Shown here: in pieces, positions 18,314 through 27,756 of the stretch
Position numbering within the stretch: position 1 is the first letter of the stretch
How the letters are laid out: every line of letters starts with the position of its first letter
NCBI GenBank assembly: GCA_017519975.1
Contig: JAFWRM010000029.1
Location: forward strand, 1-64,000
DNA: 64,000 nucleotides
Reading direction: 5' to 3'
From: Oscillospiraceae bacterium
GTDB lineage: Bacteria > Bacillota > Clostridia > Oscillospirales > Oscillospiraceae
The notes under the pieces: model-generated
Told to the model about the DNA's origin: nothing
The model's input: the letters and a program-made list of their open reading frames with translations, nothing else
Database searches by the model: none
Made by a program: the position numbers and the translations under genes

Positions 18314-18970
18314 TCATCGAAATATCCTGTTGTCTTTGTCGAACAATTCCATCCGTCTGTACAGTGCTGATTTCGGAACGGGAAAATCCGGAACATACCT
18401 CTCAGCTGCCTTAAGAATCAGGTCGGGGTTGACCGTTGGCGACTGTGCTGAGAGAAGTGCGGTCACACGGATACCGGCTTCACACTTCCGGAACCTTACT
18501 TCCTGGGAGTCGATGGCAAGATCGATCTGTGAAATCCCCCGCTTCGTCTTCTTGTCAACGGGAATGGCCGTTCGGCGGAAAAGCTCTTCCAGTTCTTCAA
18601 TGCAAGGTTCCGTTTCATATCTCCAGAATCCCTCGGTACGTATCCACCGGATCTCCGATACCTTGCGTGACGGCGCGTAAGCCTCCAGGAAACGTATGCC
18701 AGCCGGAAGCGCTCCGTTCATCACGTTGATGAATTCATCGGAAACCGCTCCGTTTTCCGGAACAAAATCCATGATCTCGCATACGCTCTCATATCCCAGC
18801 GGCAACGGAAGTGCGATCGTCATCAGCGGATGCGGATTGAACCCGTTTGAATGCCGTACGGAAATCGCGGCGCGCGAAAAAGCTCTCTGTAACGTATGCT
18901 GGAGATCCAGATGAGAAATGTATCTGGACAGTCCCGTCTTTTCAAACAGGACCCTGACGGCTTCATTCAT
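18314..18970 (-). CDS. TIGR03936 / DUF2344 radical-SAM-associated protein
   Basis: A 218-residue protein opening with VLFEKTGLSRYISHLDLQ, then RHSNGFNPHPLMTIALPLPLGYES, the signature of DUF2344. It always travels with, or is fused to, the TIGR03960 radical SAM protein, and the pair is suspected of RNA modification, though the reaction is unproven. The start is ATG 18970, inside the last codons of the upstream radical SAM gene and behind GGGAGG. In many Firmicutes rng and rplU follow this pair; here yerC follows instead. Confidence 0.85.
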   Translation of the reverse strand: MNEAVRVLFEKTGLSRYISHLDLQHTLQRAFSRAAISVRHSNGFNPHPLMTIALPLPLGYESVCEIMDFVPENGAVSDEFINVMNGALPAGIRFLEAYAPSRKVSEIRWIRTEGFWRYETEPCIEELEELFRRTAIPVDKKTKRGISQIDLAIDSQEVRFRKCEAGIRVTALLSAQSPTVNPDLILKAAERYVPDFPVPKSALYRRMELFDKDNRIFR

Positions 18971-20798
18971 CGCATCTGACCTCCCGGTAACTATGCCTGA
19001 TACCGCAGTCGGTGCACTTTTTTCTGCAGTCAGGAGTAACGACGCCTTCGTGTGCGGCATGACGTTCTTTCAGAAGATAATCAGCCGTAACCCCTGCCGT
19101 GATCATATTCCAGGGGAGGATCTGACCTTCCGGGATCTCGCGATTCGCATAGAACCGCGGATCCAGTCCTTCTTCCTCCATCGCGGAAAGCCAGCGATCA
19201 AGGGAGAAATACTCGCTCCATGAATCAAGGCCGCCGCCAGCCCTCCACGCGCTTTCGATGACCCGTCCGACCCGCCGGTCTCCTCGGGCAAGAACCGCTT
19301 CGATGAGACTGGTTTCCGCTTCATGCCAGTTGTAGACGATCGCTCTGGAACGAAGAGATGATTTCAAAAGAGAAACACGCCGAAGGTACTCCTCCGATGT
19401 GATCTGCCCTTCCCATTGGAACGGTGTGTGCGGTTTGGGAACAAACAGCGACGTGCTGACCGTAAGACGCAAGCCTCTGTTTTTCTGAGCGGCGCACTGT
19501 TTCCAAGTGCTCAGAACCTTTTCCGCAAGTTCCGCAATCGCGATTACGTCCTCATCGGTTTCCGTGGGCAGCCCAAGCATGAAATAGAGTTTCAGAGTGT
19601 TCCATCCGCCCTCAAAGGCGATCCTGCACGAATTGAGCAGATCTTCCTCCTTCACGTTCTTGTTGATCACATCCCGCAGTCGCTGTGTTCCTGCCTCCGG
19701 CGCAAACGTCAGGCCGCTCTTTCTTACTTTCTGCACTCTCTTCATAAGATCGACGGAAAAATTATCGGCTCTCAGGCTGGGAAGAGAAAGACTCACATGG
19801 TTCGGTTCGCACCAGTCGAGAAGTCCGTCACATAAAGGAAACAGCCCCTTATAATCGCTTGTGCTCAGGGAAGAAAGGGTGATTTCTTCATACCCGCTTC
19901 CCTCCAGCGCGGCGATCCCCTGCCTGGTCAGCGTTTCCGGCTTCTTTGCGCGGACCGGTCGGTAAACATATCCCGCCTGGCAGAAACGACATCCGCGAAT
20001 GCACCCGCGAAACAATTCCAGAACCACCCGGTCATGTACGATCTCCGTCGATGGAACGATCGTTCGAACGGGAAAATAGGAGCGGTCAAAGTCCCGGACG
20101 ATTCTCTTCCTGACGACGGCCGGAGCACCGTCCTCCTCGGATATTGCGGATATGGCTCCGGCCGCATCATACGAAACATGATACAGAGAGGGTACATAGA
20201 CGCCGGGAATGCCGGCTGCAAGCTTCAGAAATGCCGCTTTCGTCATTCCGGCGCGTCGGCATTTCCTGTAGAGATCGAAAACCTCAAGATCAACTTCCTC
20301 TCCCTCTCCGATGAAGAAAAGGTCAATGAAGTCTGTCATCGGCTCAGGATTATAACATACGGTGCCTCCAGCGCATATCAGAGGCATTTCGTCTGTTCTG
20401 TCGCCCACTCGTACCGGCAGTCCGGCAAGATCGATCATGTCCAGTACGGTAGTATACGCCATCTCATAACCAAGGGAAAAGGCGATCACATCGAACTCCC
20501 GGATCGGATCTCCACTCTCCAGCGCAAACAGCGGCAGACCATGTTCCCGCATCTGCTGTTCCATGTCCCTCCACGGGGCGAAGACCCTTTCACACCAGAT
20601 GTCCGGACGTTCGTTGAACACTCCGTACAGGATACGCATGCCAAGATTTGACATCCCGATCTCATACGTATCCGGAAAACACAGAGCGATGCGCTGTTCC
20701 ACATTATTGAGATCTTTAACGACCTGGTTATATTCTCCGCCGGTGTATCGCGCCGGTTTCTGTACGCTCATCAAGATCTGATGCATATCCATGTCCAC
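18963..20798 (-). CDS. TIGR03960 family radical SAM protein with B12-binding-like N-terminus
   Basis: A 611-residue protein. The N-terminal part (IALCFPDTYEIGMSNLG near residue 37) is the B12-binding-like domain of this family. The radical SAM motif is CIRGCRFC near residue 270, the CxxxCxxC that holds the 4Fe-4S cluster, followed by a TIM-barrel with FAPEAGTQRLRDVINK. The start is GTG 20798 with GGAG upstream; ATGs two and four codons later are alternatives. The C-terminus carries a further CTDCG motif. It overlaps its partner gene by eight bases. The true substrate is unknown. Confidence 0.88.
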   Translation of the reverse strand: MDMDMHQILMSVQKPARYTGGEYNQVVKDLNNVEQRIALCFPDTYEIGMSNLGMRILYGVFNERPDIWCERVFAPWRDMEQQMREHGLPLFALESGDPIREFDVIAFSLGYEMAYTTVLDMIDLAGLPVRVGDRTDEMPLICAGGTVCYNPEPMTDFIDLFFIGEGEEVDLEVFDLYRKCRRAGMTKAAFLKLAAGIPGVYVPSLYHVSYDAAGAISAISEEDGAPAVVRKRIVRDFDRSYFPVRTIVPSTEIVHDRVVLELFRGCIRGCRFCQAGYVYRPVRAKKPETLTRQGIAALEGSGYEEITLSSLSTSDYKGLFPLCDGLLDWCEPNHVSLSLPSLRADNFSVDLMKRVQKVRKSGLTFAPEAGTQRLRDVINKNVKEEDLLNSCRIAFEGGWNTLKLYFMLGLPTETDEDVIAIAELAEKVLSTWKQCAAQKNRGLRLTVSTSLFVPKPHTPFQWEGQITSEEYLRRVSLLKSSLRSRAIVYNWHEAETSLIEAVLARGDRRVGRVIESAWRAGGGLDSWSEYFSLDRWLSAMEEEGLDPRFYANREIPEGQILPWNMITAGVTADYLLKERHAAHEGVVTPDCRKKCTDCGIRHSYREVRCDE

Positions 20799-20843
20799 AG
20801 GGTCTCTCCGATCCTAACTGAATTCTCGTTTTTTTCTTTGTAA

Positions 20844-20872
20844 TTGTAACTGATTTGACAGGTGAAAACAAG
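20844..20872 (-). promoter_or_regulatory. Probable promoter for the radical-SAM operon
   Basis: Read leftward: TTGTTT (20867-20872), 17 bases, TACAAT (20844-20849). Confidence 0.45.
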
Positions 20873-20970
20873 AGCGGCCTTTCCATAAAACCTGCGGCGG
20901 GGTTGCCAAAATAAGCTTTTTATGTTATCGTTCAATGGTATGCAATACTCGGGCATGGAGGTGAATCGTA

Positions 20971-22074
20971 TTGCCTTCGGAGAAAAACGCCGTTCTTTTT
21001 CCGGAATTTGATGAATCCGGTCAGTTTGCCGGGGATATATTTGTCGACCCGACAATGAAAGAAGATTATCAGCAGGCCCTGAACGAACATCTGAACGGAT
21101 ATGTGACCGGCCATCTGCAGTACGGAGGATATCACGCTTCGCCGTCACACTGCAGAAGATATATACGCGAGATATGGGAAGCCGGCGAATTTGCTTTGGA
21201 GAAGCATGTCCAGGCAGGTACGATCGGTGAACTGCCGGATGAATCCTACGAGTGTTTTACGGTCAGGAACCGGCTGGGAATGGAAAAGCGATATGGTTTT
21301 TCTTACTTCTCACAACTATCCGAACAGCTTCGTTCCGGCGCAGGCATCCCGCTTCTTGACATGTACTATACTCCGATAGAAAGGGCTTACCGATTTGCCC
21401 GAGAGAACCTGCTGAAATTCCGCAAACTCGTCATAGAAATCATTGCCGTGATCGTACTGCTGCTTTCCATGATGCTGTACGGAGCTTTCTTTCTCCCCTG
21501 GCTGCCGGAGTCAGAAGTCGCGGTCAGCGGTCTGACGAACGCCCGTCTGTTTCTCTACCTTCTGCTGGTATTTCTTCTCGTTCCGATCCTTATCTTTTTC
21601 CAGGATGCGCATAAAAAAGACACAGGTGCGTTTGGAGTCTTTTATCATCCAGCGGTACTTACCGTCATGACTCTCCTGTGCATCCTGTCGGCAGTCTTCG
21701 GCCTTCGGGTATTCGGCGTCATCAAAACATGGCTCATTGCCCTTGTGTTCTGGATACCCCTTGCCTTTTACTTCATATATCTCATTCTGGATGCGGTCCA
21801 GCTGTTTTCAGAAAGCAGAAAAATCAAGTATCAGAAGCTGTGGAAAAAGGAATATGCCGATGCTTTTGAGCAGAATTACGAACGGCCTCTGCGCTACATT
21901 CGATTCCGGCTTCTCTGGTGGCGCCAGACGCATCGTTTTCCTCCGTCCCCGCTCAGTCTCATCCTTCTGCAGCAAAGATTCAGAAAATACGCCGTTTTCT
22001 ATCGGTGGTGCCGTCGCGCTCAGCAGAAGCTGACAGACGCGGAATCATCCTCCTGGCAGGAGCCGGAAGAATGA
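20971..22074 (+). CDS. Unknown membrane protein with four predicted helices
   Basis: A 367-residue protein I do not recognise. A soluble N-terminal half (about 1-150) is followed by four hydrophobic helices at about 152-178, 191-211, 227-249 and 252-276. The C-terminal tail of 90 residues is rich in Arg, Trp and Tyr and is likely cytoplasmic by the positive-inside rule. No signal peptide or known motif is visible. The start is TTG 20971, supported by a strong GGAGGTG seven bases upstream and no in-frame ATG nearby. It is transcribed alone between a leftward operon and a bidirectional terminator. Confidence 0.7.
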   Translation: MPSEKNAVLFPEFDESGQFAGDIFVDPTMKEDYQQALNEHLNGYVTGHLQYGGYHASPSHCRRYIREIWEAGEFALEKHVQAGTIGELPDESYECFTVRNRLGMEKRYGFSYFSQLSEQLRSGAGIPLLDMYYTPIERAYRFARENLLKFRKLVIEIIAVIVLLLSMMLYGAFFLPWLPESEVAVSGLTNARLFLYLLLVFLLVPILIFFQDAHKKDTGAFGVFYHPAVLTVMTLLCILSAVFGLRVFGVIKTWLIALVFWIPLAFYFIYLILDAVQLFSESRKIKYQKLWKKEYADAFEQNYERPLRYIRFRLLWWRQTHRFPPSPLSLILLQQRFRKYAVFYRWCRRAQQKLTDAESSSWQEPEE

Positions 22075-22111
22075 AAAAGACCCGTACGGGATAACCGTAC
22101 GGGTCTTTTTT
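22074..22111. terminator. Bidirectional rho-independent terminator
   Basis: A 16-bp stem, 22074-22089 with 22095-22110, including A-rich and T-rich ends so that both strands show a hairpin followed by T residues. It separates the membrane protein gene from the converging ABC transporter genes. Confidence 0.85.
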
Positions 22112-22123
22112 CATTCTTCACAC

Positions 22124-23101
22124 CTATCGCTCTTCCCGGAAGTAACTCTGTCCCAGCGCGGCAGGACCTAAACTGTCCTTTTTGTTTCTGACGCTCACAA
22201 AGATCAGCACCAGAACGGTAACGACATAAGGAGCCATCTTGAAAAGCTCCTGAGTACTCATCCCGATATTGGAAACATAATTGTAGGCAATGAACAGCCC
22301 GCCGAAGATGATGGAACCGAATATGCTGAAATTGGGGCGCCACAGAGCGAAAATGACGAGAGCGATGGCAAGCCATCCGCGGTCGCCGAAACCATCGTTC
22401 GACCATACGCCGTTGGCGTAATCCATAACGTAGTACAAACCCCCAAGCCCGGCGATCATGCTGCCGATGCAGGTAGCGCGATACTTGTAACGGTTCACAT
22501 TGATGCCCGCAGCGTCCGCGGTGGCCGGGTTTTCCCCTACCGCTCTGAGATGGAGCCCCGTCCATGTGTGCCTGAAAAAATAACTGACGATGATCGCAAT
22601 GATCACAGCTGCATAGGCCAGAAAACTGTAAGATAAAAACAGCTGGCCGAACCATCCCAGTTTTCCGGCAAAGGGAAGCGCTGTACGGAAATAATTGCTG
22701 GTGGTCGTCATCGTAATGCTCGGCATGTCGCTCTTTGCGATTTTGATGAGGGAACCTCCGAAGAAATTGCCGATGCCCGTTCCGAATGTAGTCAGCGCGA
22801 GACCGGTCACGTTCTGATTGGCGCGGAGAGTCACTGTAAGGAAGGAGTAGATCAGTCCCATGAGCAGTGATCCCACCAGTGAGCAAAGCAGCGGAATCAG
22901 GATCGCTGGAAGCGGGCGAATGACCGCTGCGCTGCTTTCATAGAAGAACGCGCCGATCACCCCACAGATTCCTCCCACGTACATGATTCCCGGAATGCCC
23001 AGATTAAGATTACCCGACCTCTCCGTGATTATTTCGCCTGTCGACCCATAGAGGAGCGGAATGCCCTGCATGACAGCACGTTGAAGAAACGCGATCCACA
23101 T
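22124..23101 (-). CDS. ABC transporter permease, BMP/nucleoside type (second subunit)
   Basis: A 325-residue membrane protein of the branched-chain-type permease family (NupQ/YufQ-like) that pairs with BMP binding proteins for nucleoside or purine uptake. It carries about eight to ten hydrophobic helices. Characteristic segments are YGSTGEIITERSGNLNLGIPGIM near residue 18 and AVGENPATADAAGINVNRYKY near 190, the coupling loop to the ATPase. Its start abuts the stop of the first permease gene. Which nucleoside is carried is not readable, but the nearby xpt favours purines. Confidence 0.9.
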   Translation of the reverse strand: MWIAFLQRAVMQGIPLLYGSTGEIITERSGNLNLGIPGIMYVGGICGVIGAFFYESSAAVIRPLPAILIPLLCSLVGSLLMGLIYSFLTVTLRANQNVTGLALTTFGTGIGNFFGGSLIKIAKSDMPSITMTTTSNYFRTALPFAGKLGWFGQLFLSYSFLAYAAVIIAIIVSYFFRHTWTGLHLRAVGENPATADAAGINVNRYKYRATCIGSMIAGLGGLYYVMDYANGVWSNDGFGDRGWLAIALVIFALWRPNFSIFGSIIFGGLFIAYNYVSNIGMSTQELFKMAPYVVTVLVLIFVSVRNKKDSLGPAALGQSYFREER

Positions 23102-24210
23102 TACTCCTTCTCCCCTTTCGCGTTGATCCGGATACGGTAATTGATGAAAAATTCACACCCGATGATGAAGAAGATGATAATGCCGGTGAGGATATCCGAA
23201 AAACTGCTGTTTAATCCGTAGATCGTGGATATCTCCGAGGCTCCTTTCTGCAGGAAAACAATAATGAAAGAAGTCAGCACCATCGACATCGGATTGAATT
23301 TTGCCATCCAGGAAACCATGATAGCGGTAAAGCCACGCCCTCCTACCATGGACCTGGTGAGCGTATGATCGGTGCCGCTGACGATCAGGAGTCCGGCAAT
23401 GCCGCAGATCGCTCCAGAAAGCAGGAGCGTGCGGATGATCACCTTGGGAACGCTGATTCCAATGTACCTCGCTGTGCTCTGGCTTTCCCCGACGACGGAG
23501 ATCTCATAACCGTGCTTTGTGTTCCTCAGATAAATGTATATGACGACCGTCAGTACAGCGACGATGATGATATTGATCAGATAGTCGTGGCCGCCGATGC
23601 TCGGCATCCACCCGGCCTGAGTCGCACTGTTGATCAGTCCGATCTGACCGCTTCCCTTGGGAACGGACCAGACATAAGTAAAGTAGGATACGATCTGTAT
23701 CGCGATGTAGTTCATCATCAGAGTAAAAAGGGTTTCATTGGTATTCCATTTCGCACGGAAAATCGCCGGGATGACAGCCCAAATCGCGCTTGTTACGATA
23801 CTGGTTACGATCATCACTGCGAACAGCGCTCCCTGCGAAAGCCTTCCGCCGAGCAGGATCATGCAGGCTGCGGTAGCGAGGCAGCCCATCAGCACCTGTC
23901 CTTCTGCGCCGGTATTCCAGAACCTCATCCGGAACGCAGGCGTAACGGCGAGCGAGATGCACAGAAGGATCGCCAGATTCTGAAACAGGTTCCACGTACG
24001 ACGCGCCGTTCCAAAGCATCCGTCAACCATCGTGGCGTAAACACTGATTGGATTCTTCCCGGTAACCAGGAGCGTAATGATGCCGCATACGATCAGAGCA
24101 AGAACTACGGCCACAATACGGATCAGCCAGGCTTTCCACCACGGCAGCCCATCCCGTTTTACAAGGTGGACTCTGGGTTCCCGCACATGAGACTTATGCA
24201 CGTTTTTCAC
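23101..24210 (-). CDS. ABC transporter permease, BMP/nucleoside type (first subunit)
   Basis: A 369-residue membrane protein of the NupP/YufP type. The N-terminus is cytoplasmic and basic, then about ten hydrophobic segments. It contains FWNTGAEGQVLMGCLATAA near residue 90 and the coupling loop VVGESQSTARYIGI near 235, followed by GRGFTAIMVSWMAKFNP near 295. The start GTG 24210 lies inside the ATPase gene and is close to its SD, so a GTG three codons later is also possible. Together with the other permease it makes the membrane channel. Confidence 0.9.
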   Translation of the reverse strand: MKNVHKSHVREPRVHLVKRDGLPWWKAWLIRIVAVVLALIVCGIITLLVTGKNPISVYATMVDGCFGTARRTWNLFQNLAILLCISLAVTPAFRMRFWNTGAEGQVLMGCLATAACMILLGGRLSQGALFAVMIVTSIVTSAIWAVIPAIFRAKWNTNETLFTLMMNYIAIQIVSYFTYVWSVPKGSGQIGLINSATQAGWMPSIGGHDYLINIIIVAVLTVVIYIYLRNTKHGYEISVVGESQSTARYIGISVPKVIIRTLLLSGAICGIAGLLIVSGTDHTLTRSMVGGRGFTAIMVSWMAKFNPMSMVLTSFIIVFLQKGASEISTIYGLNSSFSDILTGIIIFFIIGCEFFINYRIRINAKGEKE

Positions 24211-25732
24211 CGCCTCCCTGGGTCATCATCATCCCGATCTCCTCCTTCGTTGCACCCCTTGCGTCCACGCATCCGGTGATCTCTCCGGAGCTGATCACAA
24301 GGATGCGATCACAGAGTTCAAGGAGAACGTCCAGATCCTCTCCAACAAATATGACGGCAACTCCGTTCTCCTTCTGTTCATTGAGCAGATCATAAATGAG
24401 ATAGGAGGAGTTGATGTCCAGTCCACGCACGGGATAAGCTGCCATCAGCACCGTAGGCGATGAGGCGATCTCGCGTCCAACCAGAATTTTCTGTACATTT
24501 CCGCCGGACAGTCTCCTGACCGGCGTCCGGGTATCCGGAGTCACGACTTCCAGCTGCTCTACGATATCGTCCGCCAGCTGCTGGGGCTGCTTCCTTCTCA
24601 GGAAGAACCCTCTGCCGGAACGATAGCTGCGCAGCAGCATGTTGTCGGTAATGCTCATATTCCCGACGAGGCCCATCCCGATGCGATCCTCAGGAACAAA
24701 CGAGAGCCGGACGCCCATTTCGCGGATCTGCAGCGTCGTTTTCTCCGTCAGATCCTCGATTTTTCCCGAATTCGGATGTATGTAGTATATCTCGCCGTCC
24801 TTCACCCTCTGCAGGCCTGCGATGGCTTCCAGCAGCTCACGCTGTCCGCTTCCGGCGATCCCTGCGATACCCAGAATCTCTCCGCTCATTGCAGTAAAGG
24901 ACACGTTCTTCAGCACCTGTACTCCGTCGATGGCGTAACAGTTCAGATTCTGCACCTTCAACCGTTCTCTGGGATCCTTGGGCTCCGTTCTGGTGATGTT
25001 CAGCGTGACCTTCTTGCCCACCATCATTTCAGTCAGCAGAGACTCATCGGCTTCCGACGTCTTTACGGTGCCGATGTACTCTCCTTTCCTCAGTACGCTG
25101 ACCCGGTCGGACAGGCTCAGCACCTCGTGAAGCTTGTGGGTAATGATAACGACCGACTTTCCTGCGTCCCTCATTCTTCTGAGAACGGCAAAAAGCTTTT
25201 CCGCTTCCTGAGGCGTAAGGACAGCCGTCGGCTCGTCCAGGATCAGGATATCCGCCCCACGGAACAGGGTCTTGATGATCTCTACCGTCTGCTTTTCAGA
25301 TACGGACATATCGTATATTTTTTTGAACGGGTCCAGTTCAAAGCCGTACTGGTCGGAGATCTCCCTGACTTTTGCCGCTGCTGTTTTCAGATTGAACCTG
25401 GGAGATTCTTCATTGTCTCCGAGAATGATGTTCTCAACGGCAGTAAATACGTCGACAAGCTTGAAATGCTGATGCACCATCCCAATCCTGTAACGGTAGG
25501 CGTCCCTGGGCGAACGGATGATTGCCTCTTCTCCGTCGATCAGGATCCTGCCATGATCGGGAAAATAGATCCCCGCGATCATATTCATCAGAGTGGTCTT
25601 TCCGCTCCCGTTTTCTCCGAGGATGGAAAGTATCTCTCCGTGGTAAACAGACAGTGAGATATCGTGATTGGCGCGTGTGGAACCGAAGGATTTTGTGATA
25701 TGCTGCAGCTCGATTGCAGGTGTATCCGCCAT
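24194..25732 (-). CDS. ABC transporter ATP-binding protein, BMP/nucleoside type
   Basis: A 512-residue protein with two ATPase domains in tandem, as in NupO/YufO. Domain 1 has Walker A GENGSGKT near 38, an unusual signature SVSEKQ and Walker B ILILDEPT. Domain 2 has a degenerate Walker A (GIAGSGQ) and signature LSGGNVQK, with VLMAAYPVRGLD in place of Walker B. This one-good, one-degenerate arrangement is normal in this sub-family, so one site probably hydrolyses ATP. A separate promoter lies just upstream, and it overlaps the permease by 17 bases. Confidence 0.92.
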   Translation of the reverse strand: MADTPAIELQHITKSFGSTRANHDISLSVYHGEILSILGENGSGKTTLMNMIAGIYFPDHGRILIDGEEAIIRSPRDAYRYRIGMVHQHFKLVDVFTAVENIILGDNEESPRFNLKTAAAKVREISDQYGFELDPFKKIYDMSVSEKQTVEIIKTLFRGADILILDEPTAVLTPQEAEKLFAVLRRMRDAGKSVVIITHKLHEVLSLSDRVSVLRKGEYIGTVKTSEADESLLTEMMVGKKVTLNITRTEPKDPRERLKVQNLNCYAIDGVQVLKNVSFTAMSGEILGIAGIAGSGQRELLEAIAGLQRVKDGEIYYIHPNSGKIEDLTEKTTLQIREMGVRLSFVPEDRIGMGLVGNMSITDNMLLRSYRSGRGFFLRRKQPQQLADDIVEQLEVVTPDTRTPVRRLSGGNVQKILVGREIASSPTVLMAAYPVRGLDINSSYLIYDLLNEQKENGVAVIFVGEDLDVLLELCDRILVISSGEITGCVDARGATKEEIGMMMTQGGGEKRA

Positions 25733-25761
25733 GCTGTCACTCCTTCCAGAGTATTATGGGT

Positions 25762-25790
25762 ATTATACCCCAGATAAAGAGTTATTGAAA
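25762..25790 (-). promoter_or_regulatory. Internal promoter for the ATPase-permease genes
   Basis: Read leftward: TTTCAA (25785-25790), 17 bases, perfect TATAAT (25762-25767), between the terminator after the binding-protein gene and the ATPase start. Confidence 0.6.
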
Positions 25791-25818
25791 GTACGAATTT
25801 CCTCGGAAGCACATAAAA

Positions 25819-25844
25819 GGAGGGCACACAGCTGTGTGCCCTCC
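25819..25844 (-). terminator. Terminator or attenuator after the binding-protein gene
   Basis: An 11-bp GC-rich stem, 25819-25829 with 25834-25844, followed leftward by TTTTATGT. It would let the binding protein be made in excess of the membrane subunits. Confidence 0.7.
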
Positions 25845-25874
25845 CGTTTATTCAGTACTCCGAACGGATTTCGA

Positions 25875-27080
25875 TCAATACTCCTCGTTCAGGCATTCGA
25901 TCCCGTCGATGCGAAGATCGAAATACGGGGCGGAACGCTTTTCGGACTCTTTGAAAATACCGTCTATGATCACTTCCGTGTCCGGCGTATAGTCAGGGTC
26001 GGTATCCACGTCGGCAAGATAGGACGTGAGCTTCTCTCCGCCCACGGTAAACGCAGCCGTATCGAACACATTGATGCTGCCCTTCATGAGTCCGTCCTTG
26101 ATCTCCTTCAGCTTTTCAACCGTACCCGGCGCCGCGGCCTTTTCGTTGACATCGGTCATGCAGACGGATCCGGTGTCGATCGTCCCGACCCAGTCGGTAT
26201 CGATGGCATTCCCCTCCATGGCGCACTTGATGATGTACTCAAAGTAGGGCGTCCAGTCGATATACGTGGATACGATGAACGTATTCGGGCAGGCGTCCAC
26301 CGTGCTGCCGTTGTAGGAGATATTGGGGACTCCGGCGGCCTCGCATGCCGTAGGCGCTCCCATGGAGTCAGCATGCTGACTGATCAGAACGCAGCCCTGA
26401 TTCATCAGAGTCGTGGCGGCTTCCTTCTCGGCAGTTTCATCATACCAGCTGCCCGTAAACTGGACCTTCATGGTGGCGGAGGGGCAGATGGATCTGGCGC
26501 CGAGGAAGAAGGAAGTGTAGCCTGAGATAACTTCCGCATAGGTATAAGCACCAACATATCCGATCACAGCCTGTTCCGCAGTGATGGTACCGGCGTCGAT
26601 CATCTCGTTGAGTTTCATTCCGGCGGCAACACCGGCCATGAAGCGTCCTTCATAAATGGAGGCAAAAGCGTTGTGCAGGTTCTTGAGATTCGCAGTATGT
26701 GCGGTCGTTCCCGTCGCATGGCAGAACTGTACGTCGGGATACTTTTCAGCCGCCTGGGCCATGTAGGATTCATGTCCGAAAGAATCCGCAAAAACAACGG
26801 AACAGCCGCGGTCCGCCATGTCTACCGCAGCCTCATAGCAGGCAGAGGACTCATCCACATTGGTCTTGATGATGACCTGCTCGTCAGTCAGGTTCAGATT
26901 CTTCTTGGCCCTCTGAACCGCATCCAGAAAGTTCTTGTCGTAAGTTGAGTTTTCATCATGCAGCGTGATGATGCCGATCTTGAAGGATGACGCATCCTTT
27001 CCATCCGTTCCCTTCGAACCGCAGGCGCACAGGGAGGCCACCATCAGCGCGGCAAGAAGAATTGCGATAATTCTCTTCAT
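25875..27080 (-). CDS. BMP family ABC transporter substrate-binding lipoprotein
   Basis: A 401-residue lipoprotein of the basic-membrane-protein (Med/PnrA) family, which bind nucleosides. The signal peptide ends with the lipobox LCAC (Cys near residue 20). The fold begins FKIGIITLHDENSTYDKNFL near 35, and later segments FADSFGHESYMAQAAEKYPDVQ and FMAGVAAGMKL match the family. ATG 27080 is preceded by GGAGG. It precedes the ATPase and two permeases on the same strand, and xpt lies immediately upstream, so purine nucleosides are the likely cargo. Confidence 0.92.
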   Translation of the reverse strand: MKRIIAILLAALMVASLCACGSKGTDGKDASSFKIGIITLHDENSTYDKNFLDAVQRAKKNLNLTDEQVIIKTNVDESSACYEAAVDMADRGCSVVFADSFGHESYMAQAAEKYPDVQFCHATGTTAHTANLKNLHNAFASIYEGRFMAGVAAGMKLNEMIDAGTITAEQAVIGYVGAYTYAEVISGYTSFFLGARSICPSATMKVQFTGSWYDETAEKEAATTLMNQGCVLISQHADSMGAPTACEAAGVPNISYNGSTVDACPNTFIVSTYIDWTPYFEYIIKCAMEGNAIDTDWVGTIDTGSVCMTDVNEKAAAPGTVEKLKEIKDGLMKGSINVFDTAAFTVGGEKLTSYLADVDTDPDYTPDTEVIIDGIFKESEKRSAPYFDLRIDGIECLNEEY

Positions 27081-27110
27081 TTCTTTTCCTCCATTGAACA
27101 ATTTTATTAT

Positions 27111-27127
27111 CACGGCAGAATGCCGTG
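27111..27127 (-). terminator. Small hairpin between xpt and the binding-protein gene
   Basis: A 7-bp stem CACGGCA/TGCCGTG with a 3-base loop, followed leftward by ATAATAAAATTG. Too weak to be sure it terminates; it could be a processing site. Confidence 0.35.
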
Positions 27128-27145
27128 AAATTACGGTTTCAGGAA

Positions 27146-27715
27146 TCAGGCGAATTCGATCCGGCCGTTATCCATACTCCGGATGCGGGCCAGAGATTCG
27201 ACTCGGATTCCTTCTCTGCGGATCCGTTCGCCGCCGGGCTGAAACGCCTTTTCGATGGCAATGCCGGCTCCAACTACGGTCGCCCCGGCCTGGCGCGATA
27301 GATCGATGAGCCCATCGAGTGCTGCCCCGTTGGCAAGGAAATCATCGATCAACAGCAGTCGATCCGTGGGCAGAAGGTATTCTTTGGATACGATGACGTC
27401 GTACGTAGTCCCGTGAGTGAAGGATCGTACGCTCGTGGTATAAACGTCGCTTGCGATGTTCTTCGTCTTTGTTTTCTTCGCGAACACGACGGGGCATTCA
27501 AACACCTGAGCCGTAATGCAGGCGATCCCGATCCCCGACGCCTCGATCGTCAGGATCTTGTTGACGCCGCAGTCTGCATACAGACGTTTCCACTCTCTTG
27601 CCATCTCAAGGAACAGCGCCGGATCCATCTGATGGTTCAGAAAGCGATCCACTTTCAGCACATCTCCGTCCTTCACGATGCCGTCCCTCAGGATGCGTTC
27701 TTCCAACAACTTCAT
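27146..27715 (-). CDS. xpt: Xanthine phosphoribosyltransferase
   Basis: Xpt makes XMP from xanthine and PRPP, a purine salvage step in the cytoplasm. The 189-residue protein is the normal length. It opens MKLLEERILRDG, has the dimer/substrate segment VDRFLNHQMDP near 23 and the PRPP-binding loop LLLIDDFLANGAA near 122. An own promoter lies at 27757-27785. The leader is only about 35 bases, too short for the purine riboswitch often found before xpt. Downstream is the BMP nucleoside transporter, which makes a plausible uptake and salvage unit. Confidence 0.95.
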   Translation of the reverse strand: MKLLEERILRDGIVKDGDVLKVDRFLNHQMDPALFLEMAREWKRLYADCGVNKILTIEASGIGIACITAQVFECPVVFAKKTKTKNIASDVYTTSVRSFTHGTTYDVIVSKEYLLPTDRLLLIDDFLANGAALDGLIDLSRQAGATVVGAGIAIEKAFQPGGERIRREGIRVESLARIRSMDNGRIEFA

Positions 27716-27756
27716 TGCGTCACCCTCTGAAGATCCCGATTTTCATCCGTGTGACC

